The position numbers were made by a program, and so were the translations under genes. A DNA stretch of 5,389 bases from Paracoccaceae bacterium. Lineage in GTDB: Bacteria; Pseudomonadota; Alphaproteobacteria; Rhodobacterales; Rhodobacteraceae. The notes beneath the pieces are model-generated. The model saw nothing but the letters and a program-made list of their open reading frames with translations, had not been told where the DNA came from and ran no database searches. Positions 5,104 through 5,389 of the stretch are shown piece by piece. Every line of letters begins with the position of its first letter. Positions within the stretch are counted from its first letter, which is position 1. The stretch spans positions 1 to 5,389 of the forward strand of contig SKNG01000462.1 of NCBI GenBank assembly GCA_007120685.1, given 5' to 3'.

Positions 5104-5389
5104 ATGACCGCCTTACCTGCCACGGCCCCTTCGACCGATCCCTTTCGCCCGTTCGAGACCGCATTCGACCGCGACGCCGCGCTGGCCTTGCTGTGCGACA
5201 CGCTGATCGGCGCCGATGACGGCGAGATCTTCGTCGAGCGTCGACGCTCGGAATCGCTGGTGCTGGATGACGGGCGCATCCGCTCGGCCGGGTTTGATTC
5301 GGCCGAAGGCTTCGGGCTGCGCGCGGTGCGGGACGGGGTCACGGGCTACGCGCATTCCACCCATATGACCGAGGCCGCGCTGAAACGCG
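5104..5389 (+). CDS. tldD: TldD family metalloprotease, N-terminal part (runs off right edge)
   Basis: TldD forms with TldE (PmbA) a cytoplasmic zinc metalloprotease complex known for processing microcin B17 precursor and degrading CcdA. The housekeeping role in most bacteria is unclear. 95 complete codons are visible. After a variable N-terminus (MTALPATAPST) come the family features GEIFVERRRSESLVLDDGRIRS (split here: GEIFVERRR at 40-48, SESLVLDDGRIRS at 49-61) and EGFGLRAVRDGVTGYAHST (68-86), which align with the TldD N-terminal domain. The catalytic HExxxH region would lie beyond the right edge. The ATG has GGAG (5095-5098) 5 nt upstream. It is divergent from ctaC and shares its upstream region. 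I recall this tldD/ctaC neighbourhood from other Rhodobacteraceae. The reading frame is clean. Confidence 0.93.
   Translation, partial: MTALPATAPSTDPFRPFETAFDRDAALALLCDTLIGADDGEIFVERRRSESLVLDDGRIRSAGFDSAEGFGLRAVRDGVTGYAHSTHMTEAALKR

Overview
The window carries an aa3-type cytochrome c oxidase (complex IV) subunit and assembly cluster from a high-GC alphaproteobacterium. The best fit is Rhodobacteraceae (Rhodobacter, Paracoccus or Roseobacter relatives). The reasons are the gene order, the protein sequences, the heavy G/C use at third codon positions, and an FNR/FnrL-type box upstream. Genus cannot be fixed from this sequence.

Layout. Six oxidase genes and the start of a seventh gene lie on the minus strand. 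In transcription order, right to left, they are ctaC (subunit II, 4884-3943), ctaB (heme O synthase, 3879-2914), a small coxF-like membrane protein (2917-2714), ctaG (Cox11-type CuB copper chaperone, 2714-2118), ctaE (subunit III, 2013-1207), surf1 (heme a insertion factor, 1095-403) and thrC (threonine synthase, 392 to beyond the left edge). The ctaB/coxF/ctaG junctions overlap (ATGA, then TGATG), which suggests translational coupling. The thrC ribosome-binding site overlaps the surf1 stop codon, so thrC is probably read from the same message. Subunit I (ctaD) and heme A synthase (ctaA) are absent and must be encoded elsewhere. A 219-bp divergent regulatory region (4885-5103) separates ctaC from the 5' end of tldD (metalloprotease family) on the plus strand.

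How the genes work together. CtaC holds the CuA electron-entry site and CtaE is the third core subunit. CtaB farnesylates heme B to heme O, the precursor of heme A. CtaG delivers copper to CuB, and Surf1 helps place heme a in subunit I. The coxF-like protein is a predicted single-span assembly accessory. ThrC and TldD have no obvious part in the oxidase.

Regulation. The divergent region has a near-perfect FNR box (GTGAT-CCTG-ATCAA, 5052-5065), a plausible ctaC promoter, a 9-bp direct repeat and two inverted repeats. The 111-nt ctaE-surf1 spacer holds a dense, partly competing set of GC-rich hairpins. No noncoding stretch exceeds 300 bases. I found no mobile element, tRNA, rRNA, CRISPR array or clearly novel system. 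The points worth a second look are regulatory: the FNR box and its neighbouring repeats, and the ctaE-surf1 hairpin cluster.
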